Source of the DNA: CAZFYZ01 sp964523735
Lineage (GTDB): Bacteria; Armatimonadota; UBA5829
Assembly: GCA_964523735.1 (NCBI GenBank)
Contig: CAZFYZ010000074.1
Coordinates: 1 to 18,092, forward strand
Direction: 5' to 3'
Length of the DNA stretch: 18,092 nucleotides
Shown here: positions 6,610-14,000 of the stretch, in pieces
How positions within the stretch are numbered: the first letter of the stretch is position 1
Layout: each line of letters starts with the position of its first letter
Translations under genes and position numbers: made by a program
Notes under the pieces: model-generated
Seen by the model: only the letters and a program-made list of their open reading frames with translations
Told to the model about the DNA's origin: nothing
The model's database searches: none

Positions 6610-6644
6610 CTAGGGGTTGGGGGTTAGGGATTGGGGGTTGGGGG
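6610..6644. repeat. 7-bp tandem array, five units of TTGGGGG type, upstream of the DUF1015 gene
   Basis: Five units fit one register: CTAGGGG, TTGGGGG, TTAGGGA, TTGGGGG, TTGGGGG. The plus strand has five G-runs separated by 2-3 bases, a textbook G-quadruplex motif. It is in opposite orientation to the array at the other end of the gene. It lies at the -35 position of the DUF1015 promoter. Confidence 0.85.
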
Positions 6645-6696
6645 ATTTCAGCCCCGGCCGCTTGCTTCGAAGGCCGAAGTCCGAGGTCGGAAGGGA

Positions 6697-6730
6697 GCGC
6701 CCTCACCCCAACCCTCTCCCCCAGGAGAGG
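6697..6730. repeat. REP-like element with a 7-bp GC hairpin
   Basis: The stretch around CCCTCACCCCAACCCTCTCC followed by GGAGAGG resembles a very common bacterial intergenic repeat. CCTCTCC (6713-6719) pairs with GGAGAGG (6724-6730) over a 4-base loop. It starts 20 bp beyond the stop codon of the CheB-like gene and may limit its transcript. No T-tract is present. Confidence 0.55.
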
Positions 6731-6749
6731 TAGTGTGCGCTTCGGCTTC

Positions 6750-7772
6750 CTACTTTACGTCCTCGCCGAGGTCGAAGTCCTTCTGTTTCGCCTTCTGGGG
6801 TATCTGGCGGAGAAGATCAAGCACGGCGTTGGCGTGGTCTTCGGCGGCTTCGGCCATCTTCTCTGCCTCGGCGACGCGTTCGGGGTTGCGCTTGCTCGAT
6901 GTGAGGCTGGCAAGGCGCCGGTGGAGCATAGCCTTTTCCTGGAGGGCCCTGACCGCGCTCCAGAGTGAGTCTTCCGTCCGATCGGTTATCCCCTGTGCCA
7001 GGCTCTGCGGCGACATTACGTGTCCCACGTGGCACCGATAGCGCACCATGCTCCCCTCTCTGATCTCCCAGAGGACCCCGCCGCAGTCAGGGCAGACCAG
7101 CGTCGATGGCTTGTTCTTTCTCTTTCCATCGATCTGCGCATCGATGTCCTTGCCGATGATCTGCTCATCGAGTTGTTCAACCACACCAACGCTCCTTTGA
7201 TCAACGGGAGTATTGGCTAGCTCCCAGAGTTTGCTGGATATCTCGGTGCTCGACAAGATGAAGTCGACAGCCCCATTGTCGATAGCGCTCCTTGGCATGC
7301 CCTGGTAGGCAGCTTCATGTGGGTCTTGTGCTATCGCCACTCCGCCGCTGCGCCTGATCGCCATCAGGCCGGTGGTTCCATCGTCCAGGTTGCCCGACAG
7401 CACCACGCCCACGGTTCTTGGGCCGTAGGTCCTGGCGGCTGTGCGGAAGAGGGGATCGATTGCGGGCCGGACGAGGTTCTCCTTCGCATGCCTGGTGAGC
7501 CTGACCCGGCTGTCCTCCAGGATCATATGAAAGTCCGGGGGCGCGGCATAGATGCGTCCATGCTCGATCTCTGCGCCGTCCTCCGGATGCACGGCAGGAA
7601 CCGTATCAGTGCGTGAGAGTATAAACGGCAGAGAGCTGGGGGCGTCGGACAGAGAATGGATGACGACGAAGACGGCCGCCGGAATCGGTTCCTCCCACCC
7701 TCGGATGATCGCGCGGAGAGCCTCCAGGCCTCCCGCCGATGCCCCAAAGCAGATGATGTCATGGTTTGGCAT
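6750..7772 (-). CDS. Stand-alone CheB-type methylesterase with zinc-ribbon and C-terminal helical region
   Basis: The 340-residue product opens with a CheB methylesterase domain (about 1-185). It has FGASAGGLEAL with catalytic Ser12, VVIHSLSD with His39, and VVLSGNLDDGTTGL with Asp131. GMPRSAID (158-165) is also typical. There is no N-terminal receiver domain, so it is not a classical response regulator. A zinc-ribbon-like segment follows, CPDCGG (Cys227, Cys230) and CHVGH (Cys247, His251), and then a charged helical tail to 340. Such proteins are usually annotated as 'chemotaxis protein CheB' and act outside standard chemotaxis; the target methyl-ester or glutamine site is unknown. The start ATG has AAGGG 10 nt upstream. 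It is divergent from a deleted CheB-CheR-PAS remnant, with no methyl-accepting receptor in the window. Confidence 0.85.
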   Translation of the reverse strand: MPNHDIICFGASAGGLEALRAIIRGWEEPIPAAVFVVIHSLSDAPSSLPFILSRTDTVPAVHPEDGAEIEHGRIYAAPPDFHMILEDSRVRLTRHAKENLVRPAIDPLFRTAARTYGPRTVGVVLSGNLDDGTTGLMAIRRSGGVAIAQDPHEAAYQGMPRSAIDNGAVDFILSSTEISSKLWELANTPVDQRSVGVVEQLDEQIIGKDIDAQIDGKRKNKPSTLVCPDCGGVLWEIREGSMVRYRCHVGHVMSPQSLAQGITDRTEDSLWSAVRALQEKAMLHRRLASLTSSKRNPERVAEAEKMAEAAEDHANAVLDLLRQIPQKAKQKDFDLGEDVK

Positions 7773-7837
7773 GTGACTATCGCCCTTACAATCCGCCGCG
7801 TCGTGCTAATCCCGCAGCATATCAGCCCCTTCCCGTA

Positions 7838-7930
7838 GGCCCTGAGTAGGCCCGCCTTCTGGGGCCGTATCGAATGGGCCGGTGCTTCGTAGGCCGTCCT
7901 TCGATACAGCACTGCGTGCCACTCAGGACT
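7838..7930. repeat. Imperfect inverted pair of a roughly 40-bp intergenic repeat
   Basis: The left copy (7838-7880) and the inverted right copy (7892-7930) share CCTGAGT, a GC-rich middle, and GTATCGAA followed by GG. The middle parts differ in length by a few bases. The pair has an 11-bp spacer and could fold into a long hairpin. It belongs to the kind of CCTGAG...CGAAGG dispersed repeat seen in many environmental bacteria. Confidence 0.55.
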
Positions 7931-7941
7931 GCGCGGAGCTC

Positions 7942-7968
7942 GACATTCCGCCGAGACTGAACACTCTC
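7942..7968. repeat. 27-bp dispersed repeat, copy 2 of 2
   Basis: It is 23/27 identical to 4983-5009, with the same final 13-mer. Like copy 1 it sits a few bases to the right of an inverted repeat, which suggests it is a shared edge of a dispersed intergenic element. Confidence 0.65.
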
Positions 7969-7985
7969 CCAATCGTCGAGCCTGG

Positions 7986-8015
7986 TTGCTCACTAGGAGC
8001 AAAAGGGACTACAAT
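7986..8015 (+). promoter_or_regulatory. Candidate promoter for the CheB-CheR remnant/phosphatase unit
   Basis: TTGCTC at 7986-7991 and TACAAT at 8010-8015 are spaced 18 bp apart. The -10 box is good (5 of 6) and the -35 matches only at TTG. It lies about 150 bp before the remnant's start codon. The remaining DNA of 7773-8163 has no gene that I can support. Confidence 0.35.
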
Positions 8016-8163
8016 ATGCGTGCAAAGCGGATATACCCATCATGCGCGGCGAAATCCATAGGAATGACAAGCTCGTGTGTTTCATAAGTCCACTGATGGG
8101 GTAGTAAGAATGCCGTGCTGGCGGGCGGAAAGACCCGGGCAGCCCGCTTGGGGGAGGATGGGA

Positions 8164-8641
8164 ATGGCCAACGAGCAGAAGGACCCTACGTATTTTGTAG
8201 CCATAGGGGGGTCAGCGGGAGGGCTTGAAGCGTTCGAGGAGTTCTTCAAGAACATGCCTTCCGACTCGGGCATGGCCTTCATCGTTGTTCAGCACCTAGA
8301 TCCTACTCACAAGGGGATGCTGCCCGAACTGCTTGGGCAGGGTGATCTACGCCAGCCGGCCTTTCTACAAGAAGTTCCACACTCTTGAGCCGCAGACGGA
8401 GGGCAAGTCTTTCTACGAGTTGGGTAATCGGCAATGGGACATTCCGGACTTGAGAAGGCTTCTGGAGGATATACTGCCAGAGCGGAAAGAGATGATCGAT
8501 TTTGAAGTCGAGCACGATTTCCCCGAGATCGGGCATCGCAAGATGCTGCTCAACGCGCGCGAGATACGCAGCGAAGGGGAGGGGCAGGCGCTCATCCTCT
8601 TGTCCATTGCGGACGTGACGGGGGAGAAGAAGCGGAAGTAG
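8164..8641 (+). pseudogene. Remnant of a CheB-CheR-PAS fusion gene with a large internal deletion
   Basis: The 5' part, from ATG 8164 (GGAGG 6 nt upstream), encodes the beginning of a CheB methylesterase domain: AIGGSAGGLEAFEEFF, then VVQHLDPTHKGMLPELL. Around 8330-8341 the reading frame changes from frame 1 to frame 2. It continues as the C-terminal PAS domain typical of CheB-CheR fusions: VIYASRPFYKKF, then YELGNRQWDIPDLRRLLEDILP and FEVEHDFPEIGHRKMLLNAR, ending at 8641. The rest of CheB, all of CheR and the intervening linker are missing, which is several hundred residues compared with the family. Without the His/Asp-containing half the esterase cannot work. Frame 1 itself ends at 8388 after a short nonsense tail. 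The PAS part could still be made only by internal initiation. An assembly collapse is the main alternative. Confidence 0.8.
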
Positions 8642-8725
8642 GCGGCGCCCGTCATGCTGAACTGGTCTCAGCATCCACGGCGAGTGCGGGTAACACAGAG
8701 GGCAGAACGGCAGGCAGGTGAGTGT

Positions 8726-10957
8726 ATGATACCATCTACGGAAGACCATCGCCCCAGAGACCGGGAAGAGCTGCGAAGAGAAGCCGAAGAGCGGGTGCGG
8801 CAGGCCGAGTCTCCTGACGCCCAAAGGGCCTCGGACGTGGATGTCCGCGCGCTCCTGCACGAGCTTCAAGTGCACCAGATCGAGCTCGAGACCCAGAACG
8901 AAGAGCTTGTCTATGCCACTGAGGAGGCCGAACAAGCTCTCAGCAAGTACTCCGACCTCTACGACTTCGCCCCGGTCGGTTATGTAACCATTGACGAGCA
9001 GGGCATAGTCATTGAAGCCAACATTACCATCGCTACAATGCTTGGCGTTCCTCGCTCCCGGCTCGTGAATCACCCGCTCAAGCCCTATATCTCCCGGGAT
9101 ACCGCATCCGCTTTTGACAAGCTGTGCCACGGACTCGTTCCGGGCCAGGAGACGGAGTTGGTGATCCTGCGAGACATGGAAGAGCGTGTGCACGTGCTGG
9201 CAAAGGCATCGCCCTTTGCTGATGGCACGGACCGGCCGGTGTCCAGGGTTGCGATCACCGACATATCACAGCTAAAGGCGGTTGAGGCGGAACTGCGCAA
9301 GGCACACGATGAACTCGAGGGCCGGGTTCTGCATCGCACTGTTCAACTGGCAGCGGCGCAGCGTGAGGCTGAGCTGCGAGCAGCCGAGCTAGATGTCATG
9401 ATGGAGGCGGTGCCTATAGGATTGCTCATCGCCGATGACCCGGAGTGCAAAACCGTCAGAGCTAACCTGGCCGCAAGGGAACTGCTGAATGCAGCGCCTG
9501 GAGCAAACGTATCCAAGTCGGCGCCCGAGGCTGAGCGCCTCACTCATTGGCAGGAGATGAAGGACGGCGTTCCGATCCCGCCCGACGAGCTTCCCATGCA
9601 GCAGGCCTGTCGAGGTGTGCATATTCGCCACTACGAGATGGACCTTGTCTTCGCGGATGGGGAAGTCAAGAACGTTCTCGGCAACGCCAGCCCGCTGTTT
9701 GATGAACGTGGCAGGCCCAGAGGAAGCATGGCTGTTCTTTTGGACATCACGCAGCGCAAGGCAGCCGAGCAGGAGTTGGCAAATGCTCGAGCCGAGGCAC
9801 AGGGCCGCGCGGCAGAGCTGGAATCGTTTGTTGCGAACCTGGCTGACGGTGTGATACTGTTCGGCCTGCGCGGGGAGATCACGTTCATCAACGATGTCGG
9901 GATGGACTTGCTCGGTGTGCCGCTGGGCTACTCCTCGCAGAACTGGATGCAGAATACGAGGCTGGACGACCTCGACGGTAAGCCGATTCCAGAAGAGCAG
10001 TGGCCTGTTTGCAGAGCCCTGTCGGGGGAATCGGTTGCTGACATGCGGGCGTATTTAGTGTTGCCGTGGGGGAAGACGGTACTGTTGAGCATGAGTTCGT
10101 CCCCGGTGTTTGGCGACGAGAACACGGTGGTCGGGGCCACGTTCGTGTTTCGCGATCAGTCGGAGAGGGTGCGTATCGAGAAAGATAGGCAAGCGCTGCT
10201 TGAGCGTGAGCGCCATATAGCCGAGGTGCTCGAGCATACGGTGATCCCCCCGCCCGGTTTGCGTGTGGCCGGGCTTGATCTCGCGGTGAGATATGAGCCA
10301 TCATCGGCGGAAGCGGGCATAGGCGGAGACTTCTACGATATCTTCGAGCTTGGGGATGGCAAGGTGGGAGTGCTGATCGGTGATGTCACCGGTAAGGGCC
10401 TTGCCGCAGCCGTGGGGATAACGGCGGTGAGGCACTCGATTCGCAGCTATGCCTATCTGGACCCCAGGCCCTCCAGGGTGCTGACCCTGGCCAATGACGC
10501 TTTGTGGCGGAGTCTGATCGGCAGCGACGAGCTTGGGATGTTGACAGCGTTCTTCGCTGTGATCGACACGAGATTTGGCGGGGTGTCGTATGCGAGCGGC
10601 GGCCATGAGCCCGCACTTCTGAAGGCGGCGGACGGCAGGGTGGAGAGGTTGGATGTGAGAGGGCCGCTGCTGGGTGTGATGGCGGGGGTCGAATACGACG
10701 AGCGCAGCCGCAGGCTCCAGTCGGGTGATAAGGTTGTTATGGTTACGGATGGGATAACGGAAGCGCGACCGTGCCCGGAGGAGCTTTTCGGTGTCGAAGG
10801 GGTCGAGCGTTTCCTGAGCACCTTCTCCGCGCAGGATGTCGACTCGATCGCGGATGGAATAGTGCAGAGCGCGCGGGACCACGCAGGCGGGCGCCTTCTG
10901 GACGATGCCGCGGTGGTTGTAGTGGCGCTGAAGAACGGCCGATTCCAGGCGGGATAA
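8726..10957 (+). CDS. Three-PAS-domain PP2C-type serine phosphatase (RsbU/SpoIIE family)
   Basis: The 743-residue cytoplasmic product begins with a charged helical region containing LLHELQVHQIELETQNEEL. PAS domains follow at about 73-181, 222-344 and 361-481, separated by coiled-coil linkers. A SpoIIE/RsbU-type phosphatase domain fills about 511-736. Its metal-site motifs are present: GGDFYD (533-538), IGDVTGKGLAA (551-561), SGGHEP (624-629), VTDGITEA (673-680) and DDAAVVVV (726-733). Such proteins sense a signal through PAS domains and dephosphorylate an anti-sigma-factor antagonist; no such partner is in the window. The ATG at 8726 is preferred over an in-frame ATG at 8654 because AGGTG lies 5 nt upstream and the extra residues look non-conserved. 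The gene starts 84 bp after the CheB-CheR remnant, so they were probably co-transcribed. Confidence 0.9.
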   Translation: MIPSTEDHRPRDREELRREAEERVRQAESPDAQRASDVDVRALLHELQVHQIELETQNEELVYATEEAEQALSKYSDLYDFAPVGYVTIDEQGIVIEANITIATMLGVPRSRLVNHPLKPYISRDTASAFDKLCHGLVPGQETELVILRDMEERVHVLAKASPFADGTDRPVSRVAITDISQLKAVEAELRKAHDELEGRVLHRTVQLAAAQREAELRAAELDVMMEAVPIGLLIADDPECKTVRANLAARELLNAAPGANVSKSAPEAERLTHWQEMKDGVPIPPDELPMQQACRGVHIRHYEMDLVFADGEVKNVLGNASPLFDERGRPRGSMAVLLDITQRKAAEQELANARAEAQGRAAELESFVANLADGVILFGLRGEITFINDVGMDLLGVPLGYSSQNWMQNTRLDDLDGKPIPEEQWPVCRALSGESVADMRAYLVLPWGKTVLLSMSSSPVFGDENTVVGATFVFRDQSERVRIEKDRQALLERERHIAEVLEHTVIPPPGLRVAGLDLAVRYEPSSAEAGIGGDFYDIFELGDGKVGVLIGDVTGKGLAAAVGITAVRHSIRSYAYLDPRPSRVLTLANDALWRSLIGSDELGMLTAFFAVIDTRFGGVSYASGGHEPALLKAADGRVERLDVRGPLLGVMAGVEYDERSRRLQSGDKVVMVTDGITEARPCPEELFGVEGVERFLSTFSAQDVDSIADGIVQSARDHAGGRLLDDAAVVVVALKNGRFQAG

Positions 10958-11020
10958 CGTCGGCACAGCACGATCCTCCCGCATCGTCGGCGTCCGGATG
11001 GAGTGCTAAGATGCGCCGAA

Positions 11021-11055
11021 GGGGCCCTGGCGCGTGTCAGGATCGTCAGGGCCCC
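11021..11055. terminator. Bidirectional terminator-like hairpin between convergent genes
   Basis: GGGGCCCTGGCG (11021-11032) pairs with 11044-11055 at 11 of 12 positions over an 11-base loop. It lies between the phosphatase gene ending at 10957 and the minus-strand gene ending at 11095. The following plus-strand DNA is only moderately T-rich, so strict intrinsic termination is uncertain. Confidence 0.6.
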
Positions 11056-11094
11056 CTCGTCATCCTTCACTTCATTCGAAATGCAGAAGTGGAC

Positions 11095-14000
11095 TCAGAA
11101 ATCGGATATGTCGTCTGTGTCCCTCGGTTGTATTACCTCGAGAACAGCTCCGTCGATGATCTGCCTGCTGGACACTCCTGAAGCCGCCACGTATGCGTTG
11201 AGGCCGGGCGCGGTCAGGCTCTGCGCAAGGCCCCCGAGGTAGACGGTCGTGCCGCCGCTTCCGCTGCCGTCCTCCATCCTGAACCAGCTTCCATCGGCCG
11301 CGCGAGCGGTGACTCTGCCCCAGGACCGGACGAGCAGGCCGCTCAAGCGCCCCCGCGTTATGTTCCAGGAACCGGTGCCCAAAGCTCCCAGCTCGGGCCC
11401 GGCTGTCGAGGTCAGCAGCGAGGCAGCGTTCAGGTAGGGTTCGCCGTCGGTGTCCACCGCGAGGGTGCCGCTGAGTGTGATGAGGCGCCCGCGTATGGCC
11501 GATACGGAGCCCTTGACCCTGATGCCCGCCAGTCGATTTGTGTCCTCGACATAGAAGCTGCCGTCGGAGAAGACTCCCGGCTCGACCGTTACGGACACCG
11601 GCTGGGTGAGGGAGACGGTCGAGCCCGGCGGGAGCGAGAGAAGACCCTGGATTGAAGCGATGCTGTTGAATGAGGTCATCGAGAAGCTTGCCTCGAGACC
11701 CGTTGTGTTGAACTGCGTGCCCGCCGTGGTTGGGACGCAAACGAAATCGTAGGTGTCGCCAGCCTGGACAGAACGGGTGTCGGCGAAAGCTTGCTGTCGA
11801 AGGGCGCCTGCGCCGTCTGTGTAGTTGTTGACTGCCCGGCCGATGAAGCCGTTGATCTGTTTGCTGAACCAGCTGCCGCTGTTGCGGAGGATGTAGACGT
11901 TGGTTGTGGTCAGTTTCGGCGTGTAGCACTGGCCGGTGTAGCGCCCACTAAGGCTGACTGTGCCGGTCAATGGCGCCGTCCAGCGAACGACCGCCGCGTT
12001 GCCGTTAGTTGGGTCAGGGTGAAACGCTCCCTTGCCGGGCTCCACCCAACTGTAGTTATCGGTCCATCCGGAGTCGGTCGTATTCTTCCAAATGAGTGCC
12101 GTGCTGGCGCCTCCGTGCCAAGCCTGGAGGCCGCCGAGATCAATGACCTGACTGGTGGTGAAGAGCGTGTAGAGGGCGGTCGTGCTCGAAACGTAGCCGT
12201 AGGACCAGGGGCCGTTCGGGTTGGCCAGGGTGGTGAAGTCAGCTGCGTAGTCCCAGGCGGGGGACACGCGGAAGTCCTGGATGGTGTTCTGGTCGGCGGC
12301 TATGACGATGCCCGGGACCGAGACTGTCTCAGCTCCATAGATAGCCTGAATAGTGTAATCGCCGACCGGCAGAGTAAGGCTGTAGTGTCCATTCGAGTCG
12401 GTCTGAGTCGAGATCTGGCCATCAGGTGATTGCACGGTAACACCGGGGACAACTGGGCTGCCGGGCGAGTTGCTGGTAACGGTTCCGGAGAGCGTGCCTG
12501 TCTCAAGCACCTGGATGGTGGCATTGAGGCCGACGAGGTCGCCCGCAGAGGTTGCATTCGTGCCGGCTCCGATGACAAAGTCGATCGTGTCGCCGGTGCT
12601 GACGTTGAGCGACCTTGTCACGGACGCGGATGGCGAGGACCCGAATGCGGAATAAGACGAGTTGCCTGCGAATCCCAGCAGGGCCGCATCGAAGAGCGAA
12701 AGATTGTTCTTCAGCAGGTGGACGTCCGCGGTCGTGCCCGGCGAGACGCAGAATTGCCCGCGGAACCCGGCGTTGATGGTGATCAGGGCGCTATACGGCG
12801 CTGTCCACCTGAGGACGCTGTACTGCAGACCGATGCCGGGGTGGGGGGTGAGCTGCCAGGGCTCCCAGTAGTAGCCGTTGCCAGAATCGACCGGGTTCGA
12901 TGAGAAGTTTTTGTCGATGTTGCCGCAGGCGTCAGGATCGCCGACGCACCAGCCGGAGATCGAGCCGGCGACCGGGCCGAAAGCAGTGTTGTAGAGCACG
13001 AGGGGCCCGCCCAGGGAGGTCTCATATCCACAGCTCCAGACCCCGTTGGGGTTGGTCGTGGCGGAGAAGTCCTCGGACGCGTTCCACGCGCGAACCCTGG
13101 CAAGGGTCAGGTTGCGGATGGCTACTGATTCGTAGCCAGGGCTGATAGAGGTGCTCGTCGGAGTGAAGCCCACTGCTGAGGCTCTGATGGTGTATGAGCC
13201 GGCGGGGACGGCCAGGAAGTAGGACCCATCGGACGCTGACACAGTGGAGTATGGTGTGCCGACAAGCTGGACCGACGCGCCGGCGACTGCCGGATTGCCT
13301 GCCGCATCCGAGGTTACGACTCCTGCTACAACCGCTGCGGTGAGGTCAAAGTCCTGTTGGATCGTCCCTGCTGCCACCACGTCTATGCCAACCGTCTGCG
13401 GCGGGCAGCCCGCGATCGAGGCGGTGAGGTTCTGCTCTCCGGATGGGAGGTACATCATGTATCGGCCCGAGGTTCCCGTCGTGGCTGAGACGCCGCCGGA
13501 TGATTGCACCAGGGCGCCTGCCAGTGCCGGGTGGCCCTCCACATTGGCCGTTACCGTGCCCTGAACGAGGCCGTAGTTCGGGTCGTTCGCCACGGTCAGC
13601 TTGACCAGTTTGTGGCCGCGCGCCGGGATGCTGACCGTCATCACGATCTCATCGCCATTGAGGGCGTAGGAAGCGTTCTCCAACTGGATAACCCCATTCG
13701 GCAGCCCGATGTCGGCGAGCCGCAACCTGACCTCGCGGTTGACCGGCGAAGTAGCGACATTGAAGCAGTTGATAACGCTCTGATGCTGATCAGCGAGCGT
13801 GTGGGCGTGGATGGTCTCGTCGAGCCCGTAGAAGACGCCCTGGGTGAAGAACTGCTTGTTGGCCTTGTAGGTGACCATCGCGGCCTTCTGGGCGTTCCAG
13901 ATGCTGGCATCGGTCGACTTTCCGCCGATGCCGAGGTGCCGGCAGGTGCTCATGTACCACCAGAGCATCAGCGCCTGGTTGTTATCTTTTCGCAGGTCTA

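Noticed and set aside
5222..6644. Heptamer arrays as a CRISPR array or as true telomeres
   Set aside because: Units are only 7 bp with no spacers, and no cas genes are present. The CCTAACC-like units resemble eukaryotic telomere repeats only superficially, and they are internal to a bacterial gene cluster.
8077..8163. Upstream extension of the CheB remnant from ATGs before 8164
   Set aside because: The extra residues show no CheB similarity, and the GGAGG at 8153-8157 is correctly spaced only for the ATG at 8164.
10398..10405. GGDF motif in the region 10322-10342 of the phosphatase, suggesting a diguanylate cyclase
   Set aside because: The surrounding GGDFYD, GDVTGKG, SGGHEP, TDG and DDAAV motifs define a SpoIIE/PP2C phosphatase domain; the GGDF string is the metal-binding start of that domain.
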